From contig NC_030852.1 in NCBI RefSeq assembly GCF_000208745.1, forward strand, positions 20,816,374 to 20,880,373: 64,000 nt of DNA, given 5' to 3'. Below the pieces are notes generated by a model that ran no database searches, was not told where the DNA came from, and was given only the letters and a program-made list of their open reading frames with translations. The stretch is from Theobroma cacao (Eukaryota; Streptophyta; Magnoliopsida; Malvales; Malvaceae). This document shows positions 25,910-38,829 of this stretch, piece after piece (position 1 is the stretch's first letter; every line of letters begins with the position of its first letter). The translations under genes and the position numbers were made by a program.

Positions 25910-27012
25910 CAGGTGCGGAGCGTCCCTTTGTAATGAGGGGGCCATGCCCCCTCAAAAATTTTGAAATTTTTTATATATTATATATTTTTAATAATTTTTA
26001 AAATAATTTTTTATTAAATAATTAATACAATTAAAAAAATAATAAAATGACTTCACAAGTCCTATTCAATTTTACTCAAATATTTAAATTTTTTTTTAAT
26101 TTTTTAAGTTTCTCCACTCATCTTTCTCTCTTTTCTTTTCTATCTTTGTATTGTGAAATTATAAAGAGATAAAGTTTTATTTAATTTTTTTTATTTATAT
26201 TATTATTATTTATATTTATTTTTTTCAATTCTATTCTATTTGCTCATATATTTTAAGTTTCTATAGATTTTTTTTAAAAAATTTTTACGAATCATCAACT
26301 ATATTTTTTTTTGTTATATAGGTTATATCTCTTACTTGTCATGATTTTTTTCTGTTATGTAGATTTTATTTTTAATGATTTTAATTTTTAAAAATTAAAA
26401 AATTATTATATATGTAATTCTCAAATACAAGTTCTAGTATTGCATTATTAATTATTGTTTAAAATTTCACCAATATATTATTTTTTATTAATCCTAATTA
26501 TATAAGAAAAAATTATCTTGAGTATATGTTTTTAATGTGCTTTACATTTTATATTTTGTTGAAAGAAAATTATCTTGAGTATAAAAAGAAATTATTAATT
26601 CTATATATTGTATTTAACTATTTATATTTTATACATTATATTTTAATATTTAGTCTTATAAACTTAAATATAATAAAATAAAAATACTATATGTTGACTA
26701 CTTTAATTTTTTAGTCATTTATATTGAGAAAGATTAAACTTCGAAACAAAATAGATGATAACTTTTTTACAAATAATTTAGTTGTTTATATGAAAAAAGA
26801 TATTACCATCGTCGAATAAAACTTTCCTAGAGCACTATTATAAGTTTTTTCTTTTTATTTCTTTTGATTTACATGCTATATAAAATTATTATCTATTATA
26901 AATCTTTTGATTATTAATGGTCGTTAAGTTCAATATATTAGTTTTAAAAATTTTTAACTTTTATTTTTCTTAGCCTTTGACCTCCTAATAAAAATTGACT
27001 AGCTCCGCTCAG
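25910..27012 (-). mobile_element. hAT-type non-autonomous element, copy A
   Basis: The ends are CAGGTGCGGAGC and, reversed, CTGAGCGGAGCT, variants of CAGGGGCGGAGC. The flanking 8 bases are TATATACA (25902-25909) and TATATATA (27013-27020), 7 of 8 identical. The interior matches the reverse complement of copy B at 31865-32852. No transposase; AT-rich interior. Confidence 0.7.
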
Positions 27013-27019
27013 TATATAT

Positions 27020-28020
27020 ATATAAACAGGAAAAAGAAAGGCAAGGCCGTTATCATTTCTTTGATTTAAAACACAAGAACAATAACACGCTGAAGATGTG
27101 TGTGTATGTACATATGTACACATACGTATATACGTAGCCCCTTCCTAATCAAGTCTCCTCGGATAGGTTGGTGACTGCGGCTGATGTTTCCTAATGCTCT
27201 ATAGGAAGAGAAGCGCAAATAAGGTTGGGACGTGCGAGGGGAGCGACACCCGTTTAGTACGTTTCCAACCCATGAGTTTTAGTTTACCTCTTAAAACCAT
27301 ACTTTATTGGTGGATCTCAGTCTTGCTGCTGGATATTCTTAATTACTACACCTGAACTTACTGGCTGGAGAAATAATTATGGAGAAGATTCAAAATGGTC
27401 AAATTTTGAATTGTCTAAATCATAAAACACTAATAAAAGCAAATAGGGTCTAGCTAGATAGAAAAGTTTGAAATGAAAACTAATTATTCAAAACCATGTT
27501 AGTTGAGTGTCGATAATGTAACGCTGTGAACGCAATGGATGGTCCAAAATGGATCTACTGGTCTAAATTGCCTATGGTATTGTACTTGCTCTAACCCTTT
27601 TTTTTTTTTTAATTTGACAACGTATAGCATAACCATTAATTGAAGGCTGCCTTTTCACTCTAGAAATTGTCAAAATATTCAAAAGTTGAAAGGCAAATCC
27701 AAGTTGAATACATGCTTGATGCTAACTCTTCTTCCGTTTGCAAGCAGATAAAATGAAAGCGCAAGAGTTGACATGTACATGCATATTGCTGCTGATGAGC
27801 ATGAAGTAATACCTTCATTAATTTGAAGAAATAAGGGCTTAAAAGACTGGCAGCTGCATATTGGGGCAATATATGGCTAGCTTTTCCCCAGAGTAATAAT
27901 GTGATTATTAGCGGAGGACAATAATTGGTAACACCTTATCATAAACTGATTGATCCAATAATAAAAAAGCAAAAAAAGAGAGAAACTGATTGATTATGTA
28001 GTACAACATGTACTTTACAT
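27020..28020. other. Intergenic sequence
   Basis: An imperfect palindromic run of TGTGTATGTACATATGTACA type lies at 27101-27125. The rest has no recognisable feature; the short minus frame at 27660-27869 has no domain. Confidence 0.4.
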
Positions 28021-28028
28021 CCAAGGCC

Positions 28029-28272
28029 AATTTTTTAAATGAGAAACCCCTTTTCCCTTATAGCCAAGTAATCTTCAAAAAGGCTACCAAATCTCTATAT
28101 ATATTTACTGCATTCATTTATTCATTCAAGCTGTTGCATGTAAATTCCATCAATTTTTAAATGAGAAACCCCTCTCCCTTATAGCCACGTAATCTTCAAA
28201 AAGGCTACCAAATCTCTATATATATTTACTCCATTCATTTATTCATTCAAGCGGCTGCATGTAAATTCCATC
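28029..28272 (+). repeat. 122-bp tandem duplication
   Basis: Two adjacent units (GAGAAACCCC at 28041, GAGAAACCCC at 28163) share about 115 of 122 positions, each ending TGTAAATTCCATCAAT. The high identity suggests a fairly recent duplication. Confidence 0.9.
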
Positions 28273-28889
28273 AATCTATGTATCTGTAAATCATAATCTT
28301 GGGATCAATTCATTTATATATATAATTACTACCAGCTGGCATTGAACTCTTGCCTAAATTTTTAACTAGTATATTTCCGTTTCAGTTTTTTCATGGTTGA
28401 CGAACATTGTTGTACTAGGTGCATTATTTTGTTGGCACACAAAGTGAAGTGACTAGCATCGGCTGCTAGAACACAGGAACTAAATACTAGCATTCAAAAC
28501 CTTTTGTAATTAAACTTTCAACTTAGTGAATAGACAAATATAATATTGTCTTAGAGCGTACAAGGACACATATCTTGCTCTTGTCATGTTTTATCTATCT
28601 ACCTAATTTCAGCTGCAGCAACTGTTTCAGGCGAATATGCATTGCATGCAAGACTAAACTAATGATACACTTTTTGAGAGGAAAACCACTATTTATATGA
28701 AGGTTTATGCGAATTACGAGACCTTTCCCTGCTTTTTTTGAAAGAGACCTTTCTCTGCTACTATAAAGTTTTAAGGTTACAATCTAACCATTTGTGAATT
28801 CGTTCTAGTTTTACTTAATTTATCCCTTTATTTATATTTTTTTATTTGTAAATCAATGGAATAATTATTAATGACATGAAACTTAAAAT

Positions 28890-29300
28890 TGCTCATGAAC
28901 TATATTCAAAAAAATTCAAATAAGTTCTTATTCTTTTATTACATTTAATCAAATCCTTTTAATTACTTTTATTTTAAGTCAAATAAACCCTTATAATTAA
29001 TAGTGAACTAACTGTTACCACTTGTCATTTTACATCACGTGTGTCGTGACATTGATGTGACATGCTGATATGTTATAATAGATTATGACTTGGCACGGTG
29101 ATATTAGTCATGTTGTAATATTCACTCTTCACATCAATGTCACATAGGTATAAAATGATAAGTGATATTTTGACTAATGACAATTAGTCAACTATTAATT
29201 ATAAGAGTTTATTTGGTCTGAAATAAAAATATAAGAATTTGATTCAATGCAATAAAAAAAACTTATTTAAATTTTTTGGAATAATGCAGAGATTTTTTCA
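28890..29300. mobile_element. Fold-back MITE, copy 1
   Basis: The left arm runs CAAAAAAATTCAAATAAGTT ... CAAATAAACCCTTATAATTA ... ACTAACTGTTA. The right arm, reversed, runs CCAAAAAATTTAAATAAGTT ... CAAATAAACTCTTATAATTA ... ACTAATTGTCA. The arms are about 110-150 bp around a centre rich in CACGTG, CATCA and GTGACA words. Non-coding; same family as 30226-30668. Confidence 0.65.
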
Positions 29301-29309
29301 AATGTGATA

Positions 29310-30220
29310 ACTTACATAATTATATCACATATATACATATATATAGAAAATTATTATCAGAAATGTAATTTTTATTCATACTAAATAAGATTGGTGATGA
29401 TCGAATCAATCCAATATTTAAGAAAAGGGGGCTTGCATCAGTGGCGGTTGAAACAATTAAGGATTATGACTTCTCAAACTGATTGTGATATAATTGGTTT
29501 TTTTTCTTCTGGTTTGTTAATGTGAACCTGGTTGCATGATTTATTTTCATTAATTTCCCTATAGTATATATAAATTGGGGGACCACACGCTCATAGTTGG
29601 TTTTATTGAATATTCATACCAAACTGTTTTTGAATATTTATTCCTGCTTCTGTCTCTTCTCACTGATTGGAAACAACAATTTTGTTTTATAGAGAAAGGA
29701 AAAAAAATTCAAGTTAGTTAGGTTTCCATTTATTTTTTATTTGAGGAACTCTTACCGGCACGTTTTGATACAATTTATGGTACCTAAATTAATTGTCCTA
29801 TTATATTTTGAGAACTTCAAAGTTTATTCACAAACTAAAGAAAAACCAAAATAAGTAGGTGAAGCAGTTCCAGAGTTAAAAATTTTCCTTTTAAGTGAAA
29901 ATTCACATGCTACATATGCGCAAGGAGTGGTGCCATGAATGCTTTGGTTGGAGACAATATCATAGCAAAGCCCTTGGAGTTAGGAGGTGGCAAATTAAAT
30001 ACTCCATGCATTCCATAAATACTATGTTATTTTGATTTTTTTATTTATTTTTTTAACTTCGACTTTAATTATTTTAAATATTTGATTTTAGATTTTAACA
30101 AATATATACATTTAAAACTACTTTTCTTAAGGTTTTGAAGAAATATTTTCTATAAATTTAAATTAATAATGATTTATAAATAAAAAACAATCAAATTTGA
30201 AAAATCTTAACTGAAAAAGG
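29310..30220. other. AT-rich intergenic sequence
   Basis: No coding signal or repeat structure beyond homopolymer runs. Confidence 0.4.
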
Positions 30221-30225
30221 TATAA

Positions 30226-30668
30226 TACTTTAAAAAGCTCTTTGACTATTTAAAAAAATTCAAATAAGTGCTTATTTTTTTATTGCGTACAATCATGCTC
30301 TTATATTTTTATTTTAGGTTAAACAGGTCTTTATGATTAACTGTTGATTAATTGTCATTAGTCAAAATAATACTTGTCATTTTTTATATCACATGGCACT
30401 AACGTGATGTTAACATCAAAGGTGTAAATACTACATAGTCATATTATCATGTTGCATTATCACATCACTTCATTATCTATTATGATATATAATATATCAT
30501 GTCAATACCACGTGGTATAAAATGACAAATGGAGTTTCGATTAAAAACAATTAGTCAACTATTAGTCATAAAGATTTATTTGACCCAAAATAAAAATAAA
30601 AAAATTTAATTGAAGGCAACAGAATAATAAGGGTTTAAATAATTTAGAAATTTTTTTAAATATTATGT
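30226..30668. mobile_element. Fold-back MITE, copy 2
   Basis: Same arrangement and sequence family as 28890-29300, with inverted arms (AAATTCAAATAAGTGCTTAT, and reversed AAATTATTTAAACCCTTATT) and a centre with ATCACATGGCACTAACGTG. Non-coding. Confidence 0.65.
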
Positions 30669-30950
30669 AACTGAAAGAAAACAAATTGAAACACTAATTA
30701 TGAGACAAAGGGAGTATACAAAGTTTGAGTATTGGTTTTTTTTTCTTTTTATTTACTCAATAAAAGTAAATAAAACCCACAACAAAGATTTATTCATATG
30801 CAAATAAAACCCAAAGATTTATTCATATGTGATTTATTATGATTTTGATTTTAATGAAATAAATATAAATAAAAATTACAATCATAATTAAATAACACTT
30901 AAATTATGTGGTATCGAATAACTTTTTTTTATAAACTATGTGGTACCAAA

Positions 30951-31735
30951 CAGGGGTGGAGATAGCAAACTTTTATTGGAGGGCCAAAGATAAAAAGGAA
31001 TAATACATAAAAGATAAATAATTAAATATGATATACAAGATTAATAATTTTCTCTTATATAATCAATATTGTTTACAGACTAAATATTCAAAGATAATTT
31101 CCTTTCAACTAAATATAATATAGAAAGCACATAAAAAAATCTTATATAATCAGGATTAATAAAAAATAATATATTGATGAAATTTTAAGCAACAATCAAT
31201 AATGTAGTGCTACAACTCATATTTGAGAATTATATAATAATTTTTTAATTTTTAAAGACTAAAATCATTGAGAACAAATAACAAAAAAAAAACATGACAA
31301 GTAGAAAATAAAACTACATAACAAAAAAGAAAAAAAAATATGGGTCTTGGTTCATAGAAATTTGAAGAAGAAAATTTATAGAAACTTTAGAACATATGAT
31401 CAAATAGAATATAATTGAAAAAAAATAATAATATAAATAGAAAAAGAAAGATAAAAAAACTTTACTTCTTTGTAATTTCACAATAAAAGGACAAAAGAGA
31501 AGAGAAAGAGGAAAAAAAGAAACAGAAAGAGGTATGAAGAAACTTAAAAGAGTTGAGAAAAAAAATTAAGAATTAGGATAAAGTTAAATAGAATTGTAGG
31601 GTCATTTTATTATTTTTTATTTGTATTAATAATTTAATAAAAAAAATTTTTTGAGGATCCATTAAAATATATATATAATATATAGAAATTTTTAAAATTT
31701 TTGAGGAGCCATTGTGAAGGGACGCTTGGCCTCTG
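30951..31735 (+). mobile_element. hAT-type non-autonomous element, copy C, perfect 8-bp TSD
   Basis: It begins CAGGGGTGGAGATAGC and ends GGCCTCTG, flanked on both sides by GTACCAAA (30943-30950 and 31736-31743). The interior matches copy B in the same orientation (CTTTTATTGGAGGGCCAAAG here, TTTTTATTGGGAGGGCCAAA there). No ORF with a domain. Confidence 0.85.
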
Positions 31736-31864
31736 GTACCAAATAACTAAGCTAACTAACTGGCATCTAATTGAAGAAAATAAAATATAATTAAAGTAGG
31801 TAAAAAGGTTAAAATCCACATAAGATGAAACTTGCATCCAAAATCTAATACATATAGTGTTGAG

Positions 31865-32852
31865 CTGGGGCGGAGCTAGCTAATTTTTATTGGGAGGGCC
31901 AAAGGTTAAGAAAAATAAAAGTTAAAAATTTTTAAAACTAATATATTGAACTTAACGACCATTAATAATCAAAAGATTTATAATAGACAATAATTTTATA
32001 TAGCATGTAAATCAAAAGAAACAAAAAGAAAAAACTTATAATAATGCTCTAGGATAGTTTTGTTCAACGATGGCAATATCTTTTTTCATATAAACAATTA
32101 AATTATTTGTAAAAAAGTTATCATCTATTTTGTTTCGAAGTTTAGTCTTTCTCAATATAAACGACTAAAAAATTAATATAGTCAACATACAATATTCTTA
32201 TTTTATTATATTTAAGTTTATAATACTAAATATTAAACTATAATGCATAAAATATAAATAGTTAAATACGATATATAGAATTAATAATTTCTTTTTATAC
32301 TCAAGATAATTTCCTTTCAACAAAATATAAAATGTAAAGCNNNNNNNNNNCAACACTAGAACTTATATTTGAGAATTACATATACAAAAATTTTTTAATT
32401 TTTAAAAATTAAAATCATTAAAAATAAAATCCACATAACAGAAAAAAATCATGACAAGTAAGAGATATAACCTATATAACAAAAAAAAGAATATAGTTGA
32501 TGATTCGTAAAAATTTTTAAAAAAAATCTATAGAAACTTAAAATATATGAGCAAATAGAATAGAATTGAAAAAATAAATATAAATAATAATAATATAAAT
32601 AGAAAAAATTAAATAAAACTTTATCTCTTTATAATTTCACAAAACAAGGATAGAAAAGAAAAGAGAGAAAGATGAGTGGAGAAACTTAAAAAATTAAAAA
32701 AAATTTAAGAATTTGAGTAAAATTGAATGGGACTTGTAAGGTCATTTTATTATTATTTTTAATTATATTTATTATTTAATAAAAAATTATTAAAAAATAT
32801 ATAATATAACAAAAATTTCAAAATTTTTGTACAAAGGGACACTCCGCCCCTG
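31865..32852 (+). mobile_element. hAT-type non-autonomous element, copy B, perfect 8-bp TSD
   Basis: It begins CTGGGGCGGAGCTAGC and ends ACTCCGCCCCTG, flanked by GTGTTGAG on both sides (31857-31864 and 32853-32860). The interior holds a 10-base assembly gap. No transposase, so it would have been moved by a hAT transposase encoded elsewhere. Confidence 0.88.
32341..32350. other. Assembly gap (10 N) inside hAT copy B
   Basis: Ten N characters. The sequence before it ends in AAAATGTAAAGC and the sequence after starts CAACACTAGAAC. Compared with copy C (which has CACATAAAAAAATCTTATAT and more here), some sequence is missing, so the true gap may be longer than ten bases. Confidence 0.95.
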
Positions 32853-32869
32853 GTGTTGAGCATTTTGTT

Positions 32870-35815
32870 CAATATAATAAATGCATTACGAGTGTATCAC
32901 CTTATTTAAAAAACTGAATTCAAATTTCTCTTCCTATAATTAAAAATAAAAAGTCATTAATATCAGCATATTTACAATTTTAATATACATGTAAACAAAT
33001 ATTTCTAGATTTCGTGCATTTAGTTAGATGTATAGATGGAGGAATATGTTTAATGTATTAATAATATCGAGAATATTGATAATCTATCCAATATTAAAAT
33101 ATTAACATCAATGTAGACGATTTATTTTATTGTATTTTACCAAAAAGAAATTGATAATATCAAAGATATAATACAGTAATCCACTGATTTATGTAATATT
33201 AATTAAAAAACAAAGTAATGATTTTGATCACATGGATTAGTTTATTGTGGAAGAATTCTTATATATAGTATTGAACTTAATCATGTGTCTGCTGAATATT
33301 TCGTGTTTTTAAAGAAGAAATATCAGCTAAAAAGTTGTATTTTTATTCCTTTCGCATTAGGGTTATTATCAATCCCAAAAGGCATTGGTGATAAAACAAT
33401 ATCCAAGAAACCAATCCAATATTTGCAGCATCTGATGCAGTGTAAATATATATATATATATATATATATATTTAAGAGAGATTCTGTTATTGATGATGAT
33501 AGTATTCTTGGAATAGCACTGTTCCCTAGAATTAACCTCCTAATACTAGACTTGGTTGGCAGCAACCAATTTTTTTTGTTTTTCAAGTCATTTCTCAGAT
33601 GGTAACAAAACATGTCCGATTAAATCCATGTGGTCCTTGCAATTTAATACCAACTCATGTCCATGCTAGCTAGCAGCTTTAATGACATCGAAAAACATTG
33701 ATACATATCCTAATGCCTTTTTAAGATAAGCTTTACCATTCTACTTCCATTTGGAAACTTTTCATCTACTTTTAGTGGTTCGGTCAAGGTGATTTTTAAA
33801 TTATATTTTCTTCTTCTTTTTTCTTTTTTTTTTTAAAAAAAATCTGAAATAGATAAATTATTTATTCCCTCGAGCTAAGGTTAGAATAACCATAAGCATA
33901 GACTAGAAGTATGGACATTCAAAAATAGTGTTAATGAGAAACCAACAATAAGAGGTTAGACGACTAAGATATCATCTACGGTAACCATAGAAGAAGTAGT
34001 ATAAATGAACATCCAAGAAGAAACCAATGAAAACTCGAATCAGATATTACATGCTATGGAGAAAAACAATTTATCAATTGAGTTAATCTCTTGTTTATAT
34101 GTAAATATATATATATATATATATTTTCAAAAAAAAAAAAAGAGGTATATGTCATGATTGACGAGATTATTTGAATTCCATGAGCTCCTTCCAATTTGGA
34201 AATAGATGCAGTTTGATCTAAGTTTGTATCAGGCAACACAACATACAAAGGATGGTGTCAGTATCCAAAAGCATGCATCATCATACAAATATTAAGATTC
34301 TGGACATGTTGAATTTGGAGCGTAGGACGGGAAAGGGAGAGAGAGAGAAATGGGAAGGATGCTTTTATATATTCTTAACTGACGGTTTTTCTTTATTCTA
34401 TTGTCTTATGTCATTGTCAATGAAATATTTATAATAAGATTTATTTAATTGACAGCATAGCTAGGCCTGTTGTATACTAGTTATAATTTATAAAGAAAAA
34501 AAAAGATTAAAAGTCAAATTATTCCTGTGGTTAGCTTAATTCCACGTATCAAAGATGACTCGACATTATCACAATAGGAATATGCTTTTGACAATTCCCA
34601 GCAGACTGATTTTTCCAAGAACTAAAGATCTAGTGATTATTAAATCAGTAATACAAAAGATATATTTGTTGGGGTAAGAGGTAGACTAATAATATATGAA
34701 ACACCTATTCCACATGAGAGGGAATTCTTAATTATTAATTAATTACCCTCTACTTATTAGCTTAGGAGGGAACAAATTGAATTGGGGCAAGTTGTGATCC
34801 TGCACAACTAGTTGAGATTCTACTCCTATGGATAGTTCCTTTTTTTCAGTTTTTTTTTAAAGAAAATACAAACAATTGGAATTAGGTGATATTAATTTTT
34901 GCGTGTTACAAAGATACTCAAGACTTATTAAAATTATTAAAAAATGAAATAAAACAGTAGAATTAAAGTTAAAGTTACATTAATGGTTGTTACTTTTGCT
35001 AATTGATTTCTTTTTTTTTTTTCTTTTTTATTTTTCCCTATAGCTAGCAGGGTATTACTGAATCAAAAATAGATATTAAAATGAACGCAAATTCTCAGTC
35101 CTCGCTTCCTACTCCTTTTGTGACCCCACTTCCAAATAAAGTCATGTGTCCTCTCATTAATATTAATAATAGTTATTGTTTGTAAAAAAATAAAAAATTA
35201 TGAATGCTTAAAATACCGAAAAGAGAAGCCATATATTCACATGCATTACTATTTTATTTTAAAGTGTTAAATTTTCTTTTCTTAATTTATAATTTTTGAA
35301 TTTTTTAAGCCCTCCTTTTCTCCAAAAAAAAAGAGAAGAATTTAATTTTAAATTGATTTTTCATGCTTCCAATTTTCACTGATCCTAGTTTTTTTATATA
35401 TAACAAATCTTTAATACTTTGAGTTACAAGAGCTCTGACTATCCCTTCTCTTTAGGCATCGTTGTATGAGGCTAACTACTTCTCTCTAGACAAATTTCAT
35501 TGTTCATTCTCTCTTAGCAAAACCAAATGGTGGAAGTACTTTTCAAGAAAATTTCCCTTTACAATTGTACAAGCTCATTATTTTTTTTTCTTAATCTATT
35601 TTGCAAGGAAAAAAACCTTTATTTTTCCTTTTACGATTGAAAAGAAAGCTAAAATTTTGAATTAAAAAAAGATTCAATGGTGGAATGGAATGGAAAGAAT
35701 AAATTTTCCTTTTTAGTGGTGTGTTATTCATTTCGAGGTTATTTTATTTTGTTTTATTTATTTTTCATATAAATAATTGAATAAATGTGGAAACCAAATA
35801 AGTCCTAACACTAAC
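32870..35815. other. AT-rich intergenic sequence with two (AT)n microsatellites
   Basis: (AT)n runs lie at 33446-33471 and 34105-34124. The open frames across them (33285-33605 plus and 33323-33613 minus) are complementary shadows with IYIYIY runs and no domain. No gene seen. Confidence 0.55.
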
Positions 35816-35817
35816 AA

Positions 35818-36743
35818 CATGCTTAGTTTGGGGGAATGGAATAGTCATTCCACCTATTCCTAAACCCCTTCTATAATAACTTGTTTGCTTCATAGGAATT
35901 GTCATTCCTCGAAATAGTTATTTCTGAAAAAACCTAAATAGCCATTATCAAGGAAGGTCTTAGTAATAGCTATTCCAAGAGTGGGGAATAGGTAAAAAAT
36001 TTTGTTGAATAAAATTACCCTTAAATAAATTTTATATTACTATCATAACATAGATTTTCTTCAATCTTCACATTTTTTCTCTCTCTACCCATCTTCTACC
36101 TCTTTCATTCTCTCTCTAAAATCCTTCAAAAGAGGGCAATAGTGGCACCATGTCAGTTGCAAGAAACGTTGATTGGCGCTCCCTCACCATATCTGGCTGC
36201 AAAAAGTGTCAATCTAGCACTCCTTGGCTAGATCCAATCACAGGAAACGCTAATTTGGCACTTTAGCAGCCAAAGTTGACCATAGGGAGCACCAGATTGA
36301 CACTCCATTACACCGACCACATCTTTTGTGGTCGGCTAGTGAGAAGGAAGAAAGAACCAAAAAAATGAAAATATTAGAATGGAAAAAACAAAAAAAAAAC
36401 TAAAAATTAATATTTTATTTTTTAAATTAAATTAAAATTTTAATTATAAAAAAATATATTTAAAATTTTAATTATAAATTATTTATATTTTAAAATATAA
36501 AATAAAATTTTTAAAAATAATTATATATTATAATAAAAGATATTTTTATCATTTATCACTTATTCATTAATTATTTTTAAAACTATTACTACCAACCAAG
36601 CATTAAATAAATCATAATAGCAATTTATGACCTATTTCATTTTCATGAACCAAACTATAAAATAACTATTCTTCTTTTATTTTTTATCTTGTGGAATGGT
36701 TATTCCATTCCTTCCCTATTCCATTCTGCAAACCAAACACACC
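35818..36743. mobile_element. MITE with terminal inverted repeats, copy 1
   Basis: The left end reads TGCTTAGTTTGGGGGAATGG followed by AATAG. The right end, reversed, reads TGTTTGGTTTGCAGAATGGA followed by ATAG. The interior has a CTCTCTCTACC...CATTCTCTCTC block and an AT-rich second half. No ORF; superfamily not assigned. Confidence 0.6.
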
Positions 36744-36959
36744 TTCGCAAAAAGGAATAAAGGGGAAATGAGATAGTTATTATGTAAAAATAGAATAATA
36801 GATGAATAACTATTATGTAATTTGGTTCATAAGAATAGAATAAGATAGAAATTGTTATTATAAATTATTTTAATGTTTAGTTGAGAAGAATAGTTTTAAC
36901 AATAATTAAAGAATAAATAATAAATGAGAAAAATATCATTTATTATAATAGTTAATTTT

Positions 36960-38198
36960 TGTTAGATTAATAAGCTCAATATGGATAAAACCAAGAGAGG
37001 GGTGAATTGGATTGTTTTGAAATTTTGAAGAACCTTTTTGAATTTTCAACAAGGTAAAATCCCTTTTTTAACTCAAATGATCAATTTGAAGATAGACAAG
37101 ACAATCGACCTTTTAAACAATGATAGAAATTTAAATTCGAAGTAAAAGTAAGAGTTGAAAAATTGACACAAGTATTTTATAGATGTTTAGGCTCTTTGCC
37201 AACATCTTCTCTCTTAAATTTACTAAAGAGTATGAAATTTACTATTTGATCAAAGTTCAATACAATGCCTTTTGTGGATCAAGTATAAACTTCCAATATG
37301 ATGCCTTTTTATGGTTAAAAGCACAACCACTCTACCTTTTCTATTGGTTAAGGTATAACCACTTAAGCAAGTACAACAAAAGGAATATAAGTGCAATTAA
37401 TATGCTTCCTAAAGGCTGAATAAAGAATTTGGTACAATGTTTAATGGAGAGGAGAGAGCTTAATAAATGCTAAACTAGAAAACTTAGAGGATTCAAGAAG
37501 AGTAAAATAGGTTTTGAATGAGTTTTTGCTGGTTCTTCTCTCTTGAGATGTGTTTTGAAGTCTTCCAACCTTTATTAATGTTGAGGTAGCTTGAATTTAT
37601 AGTTGTTGAAGCTTCAAAGGTAGTTGGGAGTGCATTTAATGTAAAAGTAGCCAGTCATCTCTTTATTCAAGGCTCCAACAGTCATATTGTATCGATACAT
37701 ATGTGAATGTATCGATATATTTTTTTTTATTTTTGAATTCCCACTAAGATATATCAATATATTTGTATATGTATCGATACATTTAAGTTTGCCTGCAAGT
37801 GTTTTAACATTCTGCTTAAAGTGTATCGATACATGTGTTTCATGTATCAATACTTTTGAGGCAATGGACATTCTGCTACATTTATATCGATATATTTGTC
37901 AATGTATCGATAGATTGGGTTTGACTTTTTAGTTTTTGACTTTCTTTAAGAACATGTATCAATAGATTTTGAAATGTATCTAGACTAGTCCAAATGTATC
38001 GATACATGATGAACATGTATTGATAGATTTAGACCAAAATGCGTTTTTCAAAGCCTTTTTTTATTGTTTTTCTTGTTCAAACTCATTTGACATAATTGGA
38101 GATTTGAAAACTTGACATTTAAAGACTTGGATGAATTTAGGTCATTTCTTTTTGTCATTTCAAAACATAAAATTGATTTGAATACTATTGAGCTAACA
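36960..38198 (-). repeat. 3' LTR of the gag-only element
   Basis: 1239 bp, TGTTAG...AGCTAACA. The part 37686-38198 aligns with 40492-41000 at high identity. It holds about a dozen exact or near copies of a TGTATCGATACA palindrome. Confidence 0.8.
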
Positions 38199-38212
38199 AT
38201 CTCCCCCTTTTT
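38199..38212 (-). other. Polypurine tract
   Basis: On the minus strand AAAAAGGGGGAGAT stands directly before the TGTTAGC that starts the 3' LTR. This is where plus-strand DNA synthesis would be primed, and it fixes the element's orientation. Confidence 0.75.
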
Positions 38213-38829
38213 GATATGACAAAAAATGAGCAAAGTTTGTTAAAAATCGATTTTCTTGACTTTTGAAGATTTGAAAACTGTTTGTAAATTCAAGTCCTCC
38301 CCCTTAATTAAAGCTCCCCTTTAATTTAAGGTTTTATTATGAAAATTTAAAAAGTGATTAGATTGGTAACAAAATTGCTCTCTATTTTCCCCTTTTTTAT
38401 TACATCGAAAAGAACGAAAAAGTAATGGACAAAGGGAGAAAATTAAAGGAAGATGTTCAAGATAACATATGAAGATATCAACCATAAAACAATAGGCAAC
38501 ATATAAAGGTAGAAATAATAATGCAGCAAAAGGAGTCATGCAAAGGAATATAAAGGAGTAGGAAATTGAACTTAGCAAAATAGAAAGGTAAGCATGTGTC
38601 CATAAGCAAGATGTCGTAGAAAGCAAATTACAAAGCCAAAATCGATCATCAAAGACTAGGTGACAACAAGAAATAAAAATATGAAATAGTAGAGAATAAA
38701 ATGTTAGGACTTAGCAATGATGACAATGAATGACAATATGGCCATCTAGTCCAATACAGGCAAGGAAAGTGAAGAGAGAGAGAGAGAGAAAGGCCAATGT
38801 CCCATGTGAGAAGCTTAAGGAGGAGGAGG

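Noticed and set aside
33285..33613. Overlapping frames of about 100 codons on both strands
   Set aside because: They run across an (AT)n microsatellite giving IYIYIY on both strands; no domain.
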